NCBI GenBank assembly: GCA_963576725.1
Contig: OY755241.1
Span: forward strand, 76,990,701 to 77,054,700
DNA: 64,000 bases
Direction of reading: 5' to 3'
DNA from: Azorinus chamasolen
Taxonomy: Eukaryota; Mollusca; Bivalvia; Cardiida; Solecurtidae
Shown: positions 1 through 11,044 of the stretch, piece after piece
Position numbering within the stretch: position 1 is the stretch's first letter
How the letters are laid out: each line of letters starts with the position of its first letter
Notes under the pieces: model-generated
The model's database searches: none
Told to the model about the DNA's origin: nothing
Seen by the model: the letters and a program-made list of their open reading frames with translations, nothing else
Program-made: the position numbers and the translations under genes

Positions 1-351
1 TCTTGCGAGGGCAAGAAATTGGGACATTTTCCCCATCAAAATGAGAAATGTCCCCATGTTTTTTACTGTCATTGGGACAGATGTCTCAAAAATGTCAGTT
101 CTTACCAGAATAGTCTAAAGTAACCAGGTCAGATTTAGAACAAATCAAACTGTGAATATGATCAGAGAAAATATTTACATATTAAGGAAATCAGTCATAG
201 ATCCACAGATTCATAAACATAGCATTTTCATAATGAATAATGGTTGAAAAAATATTTTCACACTTGTCGGTGTCTCACAGATTTTGAAAATGTCCCTACT
301 TTTTAACTGTCAATGGGAATTATAGCTCAAATATTTTCGATCCTCGCAAGA
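1..351. repeat. Short element with TCTTGCGAGG inverted ends
   Basis: The window opens with TCTTGCGAGG, and the reverse complement CCTCGCAAGA occurs at about 342-351. Inside are two related direct segments, roughly 40-95 and 285-335, each with a form of ATGTCCC followed by ACTGTCA(T/A)TGGGA. This looks like a small non-autonomous element or foldback whose left edge coincides with the window edge. No coding potential was seen. Class unknown. Confidence 0.35.
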
Positions 352-478
352 ACCCTGCTGCTTCCATAGGAGCAAATGTTCTAGTCATGACAATAGTTTC
401 AAAACTACACAATTCTAAAATTTTCCCTTTTTGTCTTGTAAATGCTCTTTTAAGGAGATTTATTCAAGGAGGTGGGAG
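352..478. repeat. F1 palindromic MITE, degenerate right half
   Basis: Contains the right half of the F1 consensus: CCATAGGAGCAAATG, a mutated ATGACAATAGTTTCAAAACT, then TCTAAAATTTTCC and a GATTTATTCAAG segment. The left arm is missing, so it is a truncated copy. Confidence 0.5.
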
Positions 479-518
479 TATTCAAAGTGGAATGGTCCAT
501 CACTGTTTTATGACTCCA

Positions 519-2047
519 TTAACCCATTGCCTCATGGCCTATTTTTAGATCCAACCTCTTTGAATAAATCTACCAACAAGAGCACCGCAAGACGGGGCAA
601 TATACGCCCGAATGATGTTCTATAAAATTATGTTGAAAAATAAAGGAGCAGCTAGTTGCACAAGAAATTGCTACCCGAAACTATCAAAGGGCAATAACTC
701 CAGAATGAAAAATATCCAAGATATGAGCATGGTAAGAACAGTGTACATAGCAATCATTTTCAGACTTTCAGACGTTTTTGAACTTTGGAAAAAAAGTCGA
801 GAAAGTTTAAACCGAACGTGACATAAGTGCGTTTAACCTTTCACCTTCAAATATGACTGACCTTAAAGGTAATGATGTAGGTCTAGTTAGCTACAGCCAG
901 GACACAAAATTTGCTAACGCTCTATTTGTGACCTTGACCTTGAAAGTTCACAATTGGGTTTTGTATGCAACACACCTTCAAGTGATACTGAAGCCCTATT
1001 TGTGACCTTGACCTTGAAAGTTCACAATTGGGTTTTGTACGCGACACACCTTCAAGTGATACTGAACATATGTGTGAAAGAATTTTGAAAATCGGAGAAA
1101 AAATGAGTAAGTTATAGCCAGGACACGAATTTGCTAACGGACGGACAGAATTGCTAACGCCCTATTTGTGACCTTGACCTTGAAAGTTCACCATTGGGTT
1201 TTGTACGCGACACACCTTCAAGTGATACTGAACATATGTGTGAAAGAATTTTGAAAATTGGTGAAAAGATGAGTAAGTTTTACCAAGGACACGAAAATTG
1301 CTAACGCCCTATTTGTGACCTTGACCTTGAAAGTTCACAATTGGGTTTTGTACGCGACACACCTTCAAGTGATACTGAACATTTGTGTGAAAGAATTTTG
1401 AAAATCGGAGAAAAAATGAGTAAGTTATAGCCAGGACACGAATTTGCTAACGGACGGACGGACAGAATTGCTAACGCCCTATTTGTGACCTTGACCTTGA
1501 AAGTTCACCATTGGGTTTTGTACGCGACACACCTTCAAGTGATACTGAACATACGTGTGAAAGAATTTTGAAAATTGGTGAAAAGATGAGTAAGTTTTAG
1601 CAAGGACACGAAAATTGCTAACGCCCTATTTGTGACCTTGACCTTGAAAGTTCACAATTGGGTTTTGAACGCGACACACCTTCAAGTGATACTGAACATT
1701 TGTGTGAAAGAATTTTGAAAATCGGAGAAAAAATGAGTAAGTTATAGCCAGGACACGAATTTGCTAACGGACGGACGGACGGACAGACAGACGGACGGAC
1801 GGACAGACGGACAGACAGACAGACGGACAGACGGACACCCAGCCAGACGGCCAGACGATGGAGACCATAACATAATACGACCCTTCGGGCGTATAAAAAG
1901 GAGCATTAACTAGAGAAAAGGAAAAATTAAGAATTGTGTAGTTTTTAAACCATTGTGATGAATAGAACATCCTATGGAACAAATGCTCTATTTATCACAA
2001 TGGTTTCAAAAAGTGACTTTTTAGAGGCGTAGAAAGTCGTATTTATG
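519..2047. mobile_element. F1 TTAA MITE split by a tandem-core element
   Basis: TTAA at 519-522 begins an F1 MITE (ACCCATTGCCTCATGG...TAAATCTACC). It is interrupted at about 575 and resumes at about 1900 with GGAGCATTAACTAGAG, then the F1 palindrome (1948-2010) and AGGCGTAGAAAG. The right TTAA has decayed. Removing 575-1899 restores the F1 consensus, which shows the insertion order. Confidence 0.7.
575..1899 (+). mobile_element. Tandem-core (pearl/Helitron-like) non-autonomous element
   Basis: The left terminus reads AACAAGAGCACCGC...ATATACGCCCG. The right terminus is a small hairpin, ACGACCCTTCGGGCGTATAAAAA. The core holds about six units marked by TTTGTGACCTTGACCTTGAAAG, alternating about 143- and 177-bp spacing, then an ACGG/ACAG microsatellite (about 1767-1845). 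Core repeats plus ACGG-type microsatellite plus fixed flanks is the architecture described for bivalve pearl/HINE-like elements. No transposase. Class assignment (Helitron-like) is inference; the nested insertion in F1 is seen directly. Confidence 0.65.
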
Positions 2048-2212
2048 GTAGACTCTATTGAGTATGAAATGGGGAAAAAATGTTGTAGTATTCCTCTGAT
2101 TTAGATCTACACTATTTACAGATCCCAGTACACTCACTTGTCACATTCAATAGGTATGGTTATAACCCTTTCCCTGTGGAATATTCATGAAAGAAATAGA
2201 GGATCTGTTGCG

Positions 2213-2331
2213 AGTTGTCTTTTAAGATCACATGTTCCTAAACGAGCCTTAGAAAATGTCATTAAGCGAGCCTTGGCGAGCTTAATAACATTTTCTTGGT
2301 GAGTTTAGGAACATGTGATCTTAAAAGACAA
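2213..2331. repeat. Long palindrome (foldback)
   Basis: GTTGTCTTTTAAGATCACAT followed by GTTCCTAAAC is mirrored by GTTTAGGAACATGTGATC then TTAAAAGACAAC. A second inner inverted pair surrounds GAGCCTTGGCGAGC. The whole can form a hairpin of about 50 bp stem. No flanking TSD was identified. Confidence 0.7.
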
Positions 2332-2504
2332 CGAGCATCAGATTCTTTTTCTCACATATAAAAAAAAGTGTTTTTTTCGCCGTTTAAATGACAGGTAAAC
2401 ATAGGTTTCCATGGCTTGACGTCATATATGACGTTCTAAAGTGATCTTACACGTGTTACAGATAAGGAAATCTTAACCTGTTGTTCTAACTCGGAGATAA
2501 GGGA

Positions 2505-2690
2505 AGGTATGTGAGAAATAATGACATCATGAATAATTTTATAAAGGTACATGAACACAGGAGTAGTTTTATCTTGACAGCAAAATTAGTGTAGTATCAC
2601 ATCTATATAATTTCCATAAGCAAAAGCTGGTCACACAGTTCCAGACAGCTCCTACAGAAGTTTTCTGATCTCAGTCTACTCTGTTTAACT
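2505..2690. mobile_element. F2 TTAA MITE remnant (inverted)
   Basis: Carries F2 right-end sequence (GAAATAATGACATCATGAAT), the middle ACATGAACACAGGA, and a decayed palindrome around CCAGACAGCTCCTACAG ending TCTACTCTGTTTAAC. It abuts the next F1 copy at a shared TTAA (about 2687). Confidence 0.55.
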
Positions 2691-2912
2691 CATTCCTTTA
2701 TAGGCTATTTTTAGAACCAACCTCTTTGAATAAATCTACCGAAAAGGAGCATTAACTAAAGAATCTTTTTTTTTTTAAACATTTTGTAGTTCTGAAACCA
2801 TTGTGATAAATAGAGCATTTGCTCCTTAGGAGCAAATGCTCAATTTATCACAATGGTTCCAAAAAGTGACTTTTACACAGGCGTAGAAAGATGTATTTAT
2901 GGAGGAAAGGAA
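2687..2912. mobile_element. F1 TTAA MITE, near complete
   Basis: Runs from TTAACTCATTCCTTTATAGG to TATTTATGGAGGAAAGG. The central palindrome (about 2791-2862) is GAAACCATTGTGATAAATAG with its mirror and a TCCTTAGGA centre. The right TTAA is lost. Confidence 0.65.
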
Positions 2913-2984
2913 AAAAGGCACAAAAAGGCTTTCATATGATAGAAACCCATTGTAAAAATGCTTTCTGCTTTACTTTATTCAGTT

Positions 2985-3112
2985 CATCTAACTTATGAGA
3001 AACTAATGGCAGACTGAGTGGCAATCACATGCTTTAAGCTGCCACCTGCCTTTAACACAAAATACTTGATGTAATTTAGTGGCCGTTATAGAGAGGTGTT
3101 ACTGTAATGCCT
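2985..3112. repeat. F4 MITE, half copy
   Basis: Contains TTTAAGCTGCCACCTGCC and the right terminus GTGGCCGTTATAGAGAGG followed by TGTTACTGTA, matching the F4 pogo-like end. The left half is absent. Confidence 0.45.
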
Positions 3113-3342
3113 TTCTATATATATATATGCATTTACAAACAGAGTAGACCCCAGATCATATTGCTCCTGTGGGAACAATCTGATCTGGGTCTGCTCTGTT
3201 TGCTTATGACATAATATAGACTTGATTCTACAAAGAGGAAAATTGCCTTGACATTTTTACATTATATAATAGCTATAGAAAAACTCAGCTAATAAATATT
3301 CACAAAGCTTTTATATATCCCACATGAATGGAGTAAACGGTT
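3105..3342. mobile_element. F2 MITE
   Basis: Central palindrome ACAAACAGAGTAGACCCCAG ... TCTGGGTCTGCTCTGTTTGC at about 3134-3204, followed by the F2 right arm (AAACTCAGCTAATAAATATT) and a decayed terminus GAGTAAACGGTTAA. Confidence 0.6.
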
Positions 3343-3369
3343 AAACTGGGCTGCTCCCTTACCAAAATT

Positions 3370-3610
3370 CCGATCACAAACATATATGGAACATATATGG
3401 GCCATATAAGGGCCTTATAAGGGCCATATAAGGCCCATATAAATAGTGTCTATGTCAGTTATAGTTATAGGAAAGTTATAGGGCAGTTATATGTTGAGAT
3501 ATATGTCCCATATATGTCTAGTATAGGGGAAGTAAAAATCTTTGGGAGCCCTATGCCAGTTATATGGTCGATATATGTCAGTTATATGAATTGTAAAGGG
3601 TTGTATAGGG
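3370..3610. repeat. Cluster of short CATATAGGGCC / CATATATGTCC palindromes
   Basis: Repeated words such as ACATATATGGGCC, TATAAGGGCC, GATATATGTCCCATATATG and AGTTATATG occur at irregular 15-25 bp spacing. The same vocabulary recurs at 10615-11035. No ORF. Confidence 0.55.
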
Positions 3611-3915
3611 GCATCCAGAGGACGGCAGTGAGAACTTAGAAATTTTGGCTATCTGTCTTCAGAAAAAAGACCCTGAAAATTTCTAAGTCTGCAAATGGTC
3701 AGGTTTTTGTTAAAAAGAAAATGCAATATTTAATTTCCAATTTTAAACCCACGTTATGGGTATCAAAATGACCAGCATTATTCGAAGAATAACAAGGTGT
3801 GGTGGTTATCTTTTTTTTTTTTTTTAAATTAAAATATTAATATCTACATCAGGGTTAAGCTGTTTTTGATGAAATGGTGCATTAGTAAGTACTAGAAAAC
3901 TCTGCAAGACTGTTT

Positions 3916-4036
3916 AACCCATTCCTTCATAGGCTAATTTTAGACACAACCTATTTGAATAAATCTACCGAAAAGGAGCACTATAACTCAGGAAAATTAT
4001 AGAAGTATGAAACCATTGTGATAAATAGAGCATTCT
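3916..4036. repeat. F1 MITE, left half only
   Basis: TTTAACCCATTCCTTCATAG through GAAACCATTGTGATAAATAG and AGCATT, then an abrupt change to unrelated AT-rich DNA. A truncated F1 copy. Confidence 0.55.
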
Positions 4037-4134
4037 CAGAATTTCAAGATCTATCCAATAAAATTGTTTACATAATATATTATAATTATATACATAATTT
4101 AAAAATTATATATATATACTATTAAATATTTTGT

Positions 4135-4290
4135 CTTACTCCAACATATTAATTAACCTTTCTCTTAATTGCTGTTCATGTCAATATACCTTAGATTAAC
4201 CTACCTGTAAATAGTGAAGACCCTGATTAGACAGCTCCTACAGGAATCAGGGTCTGTATTATATACAGGTTGAATAACCCTTACCAAACT
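4135..4290. repeat. F3 MITE remnant
   Basis: Contains GCTGTTCATGTCAATATACC, CTGTAAATAGTGAAGACC and a decayed AGACAGCTCCTACAGG palindrome, matching the left half of F3. The right half is missing. Confidence 0.5.
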
Positions 4291-4422
4291 GACTTATGGG
4301 TATCAAAATTCTAAGAATTGTGTACTTAATGTAACTAACTGACCATAAATGTCTTTACATAATTCTGACACAAGATCACACAAGATCAATCTGATTTTTT
4401 TTAACACGCCCCTTTTTGATCC

Positions 4423-4462
4423 GGGGGGGGGGGGGGGGGGGGGGGGCCCGGGCCCCCCCCAG
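4423..4462. repeat. Long G-run with flanking CCCGGGCCCCC palindrome
   Basis: An uninterrupted run of about 24 G is followed by CCCGGGCCCCCCCC. It is a strong G-quadruplex/hairpin candidate, and its length is likely to vary or be misassembled. Confidence 0.8.
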
Positions 4463-4499
4463 CTGGCTGCCAAGATACCATTTTTATTAATGGGCCCTT

Positions 4500-5735
4500 T
4501 TTAGTTTTCCCTACCGTTTTGAAATTTTACCATGGCAATTTTTTTAGTGACCGATATTTTCCTCCCTATGGGAGATTATCTGTTAGTTCTCTACACATAG
4601 ACAGACCACCTTTATCACGCTGTCATGCTGTGATACACGCTTGGACTATTTTGGTATGGACCAATCAGGGTAATCCCCAGCGGAGAATACCCGAATTACG
4701 CAATCACGAGTTGGTTCCGGTTTTCGCTATACTTGAGTTTAGCAAATAAATTGTTCAGGAACCAGTCGTGACAAAATGCAAATTGCTACGTTGTCCACAA
4801 ATACTACATGTGGCATGTAAATTACTCAAGCGTGGAGACAATGTCGCAAAACGAGGGGACGGGGGTGACATATCAAGACGCTAAGCAGTATGCACTTCGA
4901 CCGATAAACGTTTTACTGTATTGATCAATAACTAGTAATGAAAGAATAACTCCGAACATTCCGAATGATAAAAAAGTATGAATTAATTTTTGTAAATTGA
5001 GATTGTCCTAAAAAATAGGTGAAAAAACACACCTTTTGCCATTGGGAATATAGCCAAATAAAAAACCCTGAAACTTTTATTGTAAAATAAGATAAAAATG
5101 GAATATCTTTTTCATTGTACATGTATACATATTACTGTTATAACCAGGTGAGCGATTAAGGGCCATCATGATCCTCGTGTTAAACTGTTACATTTAATGT
5201 TTGTAGTTTTGATCAGGGTTGTTTTCACATTTAGAAGAAAGAACTAGTGTGATGCTATGGTTAGTTGAGTGTATATTTACTCGGATATTTTGCTTTTTTA
5301 TATAATTTGGTAATGTTCAGAAAAAAAACCCAAAATAATCTATGTATTTACATTTCAGTTATTTATACTTACAGAAAATCTTTTTTTTTTCTTTACCCAA
5401 TCTTGAAAATAATAGTTTTTAGCCATTTTGCATAAAATCAATTAATTCTGAAAATTCAAAAGGATTTTCATTATGATCAATGAATAAAAGAATGGTCATT
5501 TTCTTTTAAAAGTAAATATATTTATATAGACAACTGATATACTTTCTATATGTTTTCTTATTTTAATAAATAAATGGAGATGATTTTCAAAAAAAATGTT
5601 TTCTTTATTACTTTTAATTGTGTTCTTGCCAATCTTGGTAGATCAACATGCATGTCCTTAAATAAAGACATAAGCAGATGTTAGTTCTGAGATTAATAAT
5701 GCCGAGTCTGTCCATAGCATTTTTTTTAAAATCAT
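4500..5735. other. AT-rich stretch without identified features
   Basis: No recognised repeat family, coding frame or splice-bounded exon was found here. Reading frames are short and their products are low-complexity, so none is called. Confidence 0.4.
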
Positions 5736-5736
5736 G

Positions 5737-6010
5737 ATCAAATGTCTGTCTGTTTGTCAAAGGCAAAACTTTAATCATATGTCTGTCTGCCTGTCTGTCA
5801 ATGGCAAAAGTCTTTAGTCAGTCTGTCAATGGCAAAAAACTTTAACCAAGATCACGTCTGCCAATGGAAAAAAGGCATGATCACATGTCCGTCTGTCTGT
5901 CTGTCAATGGCAAAAACCTTTAACCAAGATCACGCCTGCCAATGGAAAAAAGGCATGATCACATGTCCGTCTGTCTGTCAATGGCAAAAAACTTTAGCCT
6001 TGATCACAAC
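5737..6010. repeat. Tandem repeat around GTCTGTCAATGGCAAAA
   Basis: About four imperfect units of 40-78 bp containing GTCTGTCTGTCAATGGCAAA and AAAAGGCATGATCACATGTC. The two most complete neighbours (about 5827-5980) are near identical. Open frames across it are a by-product of the repeat. Confidence 0.7.
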
Positions 6011-6656
6011 TTTTGTGTTACGGTGATTTGTACGAAGTCCATACATTGAAACATTGGTGATCATTCATCATGTATTAAGTCTCTGCACCTAAACCCAGGT
6101 GTAAAAGGAGCCGATTTCCTATATTATAACATAAAATTATATATTGATAGAGTGATCCAGATAGCAGGAAATTGCACCATTCAATGCGGCATACCAAAAA
6201 AATTTCGGCTACAGGGAGGGGACACCCCTCCCGTACCCTCCCCAACTCGGCCCCCCCAGAAAAAAATTTCTGGCGACGGCCCTGGATTGCATGCTTTCAT
6301 ATATACAGTTGTGGGTGTGACCAATCATATTAAAGGTCAGGGTGCAAGTTGGTGCATAAATTTTGATTATTCCTACGCAAAGATATAGTCCCTCGAAGTT
6401 GGAACCATTTTGTCCGAAATTTTATCATTTTTTTCAAAATGCACCATATACCATACGAAAAAACAATTTTAGCTTTATTTTGATGTATATTTCATATTTC
6501 TGAAACAAGTTTAACCATATTGCATCCGGCCCGCAATATTCAAATTTTCGGGGTCACACGTTAATCCGACCCAGCGCCATTTTGAAAGTTTTCAATACAT
6601 CGACGTTGTCTCTCGACAAAGAAATTCGACTCGATTTGAATGAAAACATCCACCAC

Positions 6657-6687
6657 ATGCTACAGAAAGTACATGCAAGAATGAATG
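6657..6687 (+). CDS. Possible first coding exon of the BEN-like gene
   Basis: A short frame MLQKVHARMN ends in phase 1 at a consensus donor, AATG|GTGAGT. The same frame is open upstream to about 6500 but has no earlier ATG. The upstream DNA (6540-6620) is richer in CpG and has CGCCATTTTG, a YY1-like initiator word seen at many animal promoters (established elsewhere, inferred here). If spliced to a 3' exon starting at 8888 (CATAG|AT), the phase is kept and reads ...MNDVEADLLPG. Transcription is unproven, and the exon could belong to another gene. Confidence 0.33.
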
Positions 6688-7300
6688 GTGAGTATCAGTA
6701 TATAAAACACCACTTATTATTATTTTTTTAAGTCGGAAATTTGAGTTTTTGACGAAAGTCGATGGCCTAACCTATGACTGTCGGTTATCCCGGTTTAGCG
6801 CATACTCGTCTAGAAATTATATTTCAAATTCAACATTAATACAAGCATTCATTAAATCATGCACTTTTAACAAAGTGTCAGCGGACACTTCCTCTTCACA
6901 ACCCAACCATATGCATCGACAGGAAAGCTCACGCACAACATCAACAAGGTCTCGGATGGTTTCGGACCCAGTCCCTTTCGGCCTTGGTCGTTTCGGCCGA
7001 AATTCGGACCAACACGACAAAGGCATACGCAGATTATAATCAGCAATATAGACGAGGGTTGATAAAAGGCATTTTAATGAAAATTTCATTAGAAAAAAAA
7101 ATACTTGCAGTGTTTATGAATAATATTTTAATGAAGTTCAGTGGTCGTTTGGGCTAATGCAAACTTGACTGACCAATGTTAGCAGATACATTTTCATGAA
7201 GATCTACACTGTTTGAAACAGACTTACAGTTCACTCTGCAACAATAATATATACAATGTAGTTGAAATCTTTTCCTGATGTCTTTTGCTGTGACACTTTT

Positions 7301-8777
7301 AACAAGAGTACCGCATACGGTACATAATACGCCCACTTGCAAACTTTCTCTGATTCAACATGCCTTATGGCCATCCTCATATTTGCATAGATTTGCATTA
7401 TTTTTTTAAGTGCAAGGGCCATAACTCCAAAACAACAAATCAAATGATCCTCAGAATCAACTTAGCTTCAGGTCTTGATGCATTAAACATGTGTATGAAG
7501 TTTCATTAATATCTGTCAAACAGTTTTGTCAGAAAACAGCGGAAAAACTATTTGCATATATTTGCATTTTTAAGTAAAAGTGCAATAACTCTGAAACGAA
7601 AAATCTAATAAACCTCAAAATCGACTCAGCAGCAGATCTTGATGCATTTAACATTTGTGTGAAGTTTCATTAATATCTCTCAAATAGTTTTTCCAGAAAA
7701 CGGCGGACAAACTATTTGCATTATTTTTTAAGGACAAGGGCCATAACTGTGAAACGAAAAATCAAATGATCCTCAGAATCAATTCAGTTTCAGATCTTGA
7801 TGCATTAAATATTTGTGTGAAGTTTCATTAATATCTCTCAAATAGTTTTCCCAGAAAACAGCGGACAAAATATATGCATATTTTTTAAGGACAAGGGCCA
7901 TAACTCTGAAATGAAAGATCAAATGAACCTCAGAATCAACTCAGCTTCAGATCTTGATGCATTAAACATTTGTGTGAAGTTTCATTAATATCTGTCAAAT
8001 AGTTTTGCCAGAAAACAGTGGACAAACTATTTGCATGTATTTGCATTATTTTTTAAGTAAAAGGGCCATAACTCCGAAACGACAAATCAAATGAACCTCA
8101 GAATCGACTCAGCTTCAGACCTTGATGCATTAAACATTTGTGTGAAGTTTCATTAATATCTGTCAAATAGTTTTCCCAGAAAACAGCGGAAAAACTATTT
8201 GCATATTTTTTTAGGACAAGGGCCATAACTCCGAAACGACAAATCAAATGAACCTCAGAATCAACTCAGCTTCAGACCTTGATGCATTAAACATTTGTGT
8301 TGAAGTTTCATTAATATCTCTCATATAGTTTTGCCAGAAAACTGCGGACAAACTATTTGCATATATTTGCATTATTTTTTAAGTAAAAGGGCCATAACTC
8401 CAAAACGACAAATCAAATGAACGTCAGAATCGACTCAGCTTCAGATCTTCATGCATTAAACATTTGTGTGAAGTTTCATTAATATCTGTCAAATAGTTTT
8501 CCTAGAAAACAGCGGACAAACTATTTGCATATTTTTTAAGGACAAGGGCCATAACTCTGAAATGAAAAATCAAATGAACCTCAGAATCAACTCAGCTTCA
8601 GATCTTGATGCATTTAACATTTGTGTGAAGTTTCATTAATATCTGTCAAATAGTTTTCCCAGAAAACAGCGGACAAACAAAATGTTGACGGACGAACGAA
8701 CGAACGAACGAACGAACGGACGGACGGACAGGACCACGACAATATACGACCACCTTTATTAGGTGGGCGTATAAAAA
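7301..8777 (+). mobile_element. Tandem-core (pearl/Helitron-like) element, 8 units
   Basis: Left end AACAAGAGTACCGCATACGG then TACATAATACGCCCAC. Right end TTTATTAGGTGGGCGTATAA then AAA. The ATACGCCCAC/GTGGGCGTAT pair forms short inverted termini. The core has about eight units of about 160 bp, each with GGGCCATAACTC, TCAGATCTTGATGCATT, GAAGTTTCATTAATATCT and AGCGGACAAACTATTTGCAT. A GAAC/GGAC microsatellite (about 8690-8730) follows the last unit. The same family recurs at 30734-32562. Confidence 0.75.
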
Positions 8778-8874
8778 CCCATGTCATGTCTTGAAGTAGA
8801 CTCATCAAATCTTATATAGTACTTTTTAGTACTGTACGTAGTGTAATGCTTATTGGATTATGTTTAAATTTAAG

Positions 8875-9077
8875 GCTGGCAACATAGATGTTGAGGCAGA
8901 TCTGCTACCGGGATATGGTGGAAAGATCCCTGTCCCTCAGCTGGACATCAAAAGGAGTGACACTGCACTAACTCGACTGTTATGCAGAGTACTTCTCAGA
9001 TGAAGTAATGTCTAGGAGCTCTGTCAGAGGAGAAGCCAGCCCTGGATGGAAGGAGTGTTATATTAACGCCATAACAA
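8875..9077 (+). pseudogene. BEN-domain-like exon with one frameshift
   Basis: From an AG at 8874 (or 8887) one frame reads ...DVEADLLPGYGGKIPVP then QLDIKRSDTALTRLL. At about 8980 it must shift by one base to continue YAEYFSDEVMSRSSVRG and GWKECYINAIT, ending at donor ACAA|GTAAGT. Order and spacing (LTRLL, then FSDEVM, then SSVRG, then INAIT) resemble BEN domains, DNA/chromatin-binding helical modules of nuclear proteins. The next exon at 9861 continues in phase 1. Without the shift the frame stops at TGA near 9002. It may be a decayed gene or a sequence error. The family call is from motif memory. Confidence 0.5.
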
Positions 9078-9860
9078 GTAAGTGAAAACAGCATTTTGAG
9101 TGACTGGTAACTCAATATCTAATTCGCATGTGTTTTAATGCATCTGATAAAGATTCTAATGTATAAAGAATTAGAATATAAAATTAATACAAATATCAAC
9201 GACAACTATACACCAATACACAATAAGATGGCACAATAAAAAATGACTTAAAATACAGGGAATAGAGGCAATAAATCAATAATTTGAGGATGAATGGGGA
9301 TGAATAAATTCTTTAGGCTGTGAAATACATGATGCAACAACATTTAAAAATTATATAACAGGACTTTCATTCTAAGCTGAATATCTCTCACACAAAAAGC
9401 CATAGGATTCACACAATTGCTGCTAAATTATTGCCGTTATTCTGTACATCAAAAACAGTAGAACTTAACTTTACAGTTGATGAAAGATTCAGTAACCTTT
9501 TTACATGCAACTATTAACCTTTTACTTATTTTCTATCAATAGAATTCAATATTCTGTCAAGCAAATTATTGAGTACACCCAGATTAGATTGCTCCTTCAG
9601 AGCTTCTTTATCTGGATCTACACCGTTTGCAAAGATAAATATATTGGGTACAATTTTTTAAAAAAATCCAACATTTTGCTATATATATATCTATATCCGA
9701 GTGTCAAACACCTTGGATATACGGATAAAGTGCAGGGTGAACATCTAGAAGATTTAAGATCCAAGAATTTTTGCAAAGTTCATCCACAGTCTTTTAAATT
9801 CACATCAGGTGGGCAAGAATTTAAATATTTACAATGTTCTCTTTTTTCCTTAAATTTCAG

Positions 9861-9931
9861 AATATGTGCAAGAAAAAAAATATGCAAGACTCCAGAGAAA
9901 GACTTCATCCAGGCAATCAACCAAAAGTTGA
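9861..9931 (+). CDS. Terminal exon of the BEN-like gene
   Basis: A pyrimidine-rich acceptor (CTTTTTTCCTTAAATTTCAG) precedes AATATGTGCAAG. Joined to the exon ending at 9077 (phase 1), it reads KYVQEKKYARLQRKTSSRQS then TKS and stop TGA at 9929-9931. INAIT-KYVQEK fits the end of a BEN domain (an alpha helix ending in YV), followed by a short basic tail. A poly(A) signal AATAAA lies at 9953-9958, 21 nt after the stop, which supports this as the 3' end of a transcript. Confidence 0.5.
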
Positions 9932-9952
9932 AACCCATGAAACCCAGACGTA

Positions 9953-9958
9953 AATAAA
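9953..9958 (+). terminator. Poly(A) signal AATAAA after the BEN-like stop codon
   Basis: Canonical hexamer 21 nt beyond the TGA at 9931 on the same strand. AATAAA is common in AT-rich DNA, so position relative to the exon is the main support. Confidence 0.4.
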
Positions 9959-10614
9959 AGAAAATATGTCCATGGGACACAAATGCCTACGCCAGGTTTT
10001 TCTAAATTGAACAATCATTATACAATCACCAAAATTCAATCAAGTGTTGGCGAACAGGAAGTAGATGAACGACAGACCTGAAAAGGGGAGGCACAGTACA
10101 ACTCACTACGATTATGCTTCAGAGCAAATATCAAATCATTCCAGCTTACTAGTCAAGAAATCTTTGACAAAACAAACAGACAACGGTAAAACTTAATGCC
10201 CTAAAGGCGGGGGCATAAAAATGATAACACTGCTGCTTATAGTAGATTGAACACTTGATTTGGCTAGTTGCGCATATATTGTGGATAAACAAGACTTTTC
10301 AATTTATAAATGATGAACAATTTACTTTCCAAGGTTTTTTTTTTATTTTTACATAATGTGCATAAATTTTACAATATGTGTATTTGATGGTGAAATTCAG
10401 TGATATTTTCATGTTGCTAATAACCAATATCTCAATATAAGGGCTTCAAATAATAAATTATTAACTGCTGATCTAAGGGACTGATAATGTTTAACCCTCT
10501 CCCTAATAATCAAACATTTTCTCATACTGGCAGACAGAGAAGACCAAGACCAGACAGCTGTCTGGACGACGTACACTATAGCTGTAACCCCTTAGCCATG
10601 GACAGCTAGCTGCC

Positions 10615-11035
10615 CTATAGCCGACATGTATGGGACATCTATGTCCCATATAACTGACATATATGTCCCATATAACTGACATATATGTCCCATATAACTG
10701 ACATATATGTCCCATATAACTGACATATATGGGACATATATGTCCCATACAACTGATATATGCCCCAGGCATGGGGCATTTACAATCTATATAACTGACA
10801 TATAAGTCCCATATATGGGGCATATATATGTGAGTTGTAGGGCTAGTGCCCTATAACTCGCATATATGGGGGATATAGGGCTACCTCCTGTATTGACTTC
10901 GCATGCTCCCATATATGTGACATATAATGCCCATATATCTCATTTGCATTTAAAATCCCAACATGTCCCATATATGTGCCTTATATGCCACATATAAGTC
11001 AAACATATATGGGACATATAAGAATATTCTGTAAG
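10615..11035. repeat. Tandem CATATATGTCCCATATAACTG array
   Basis: At least five near-perfect units of about 21 bp (ACATATATGTCCCATATAACTG type) at 10625-10760, then looser related words to 11035. Each unit contains the palindrome CATATATG and half-palindrome TGTCCCATA. Long frames across it are low-complexity artefacts. It lies just 3' of exon I (minus strand), in the following intron. Confidence 0.7.
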
Positions 11036-11044
11036 GGCTAGTAC

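Noticed and set aside
6749..7089. Overlapping open frames on both strands
   Set aside because: Both are about 90 codons without splice signals that fit, and neither product resembles a known family; chance overlap cannot be excluded.
9505..9957. 150-codon plus-strand frame at the BEN-like gene end
   Set aside because: It uses a different frame from the spliced BEN continuation and is mostly AT-rich intron translation; the spliced 24-codon terminal exon explains the region better.
10503..10823. Minus-strand frame of about 106 codons
   Set aside because: Composed of repeated CATATATGTCCC units giving a periodic Ser-Tyr-Met-Gly-His peptide.
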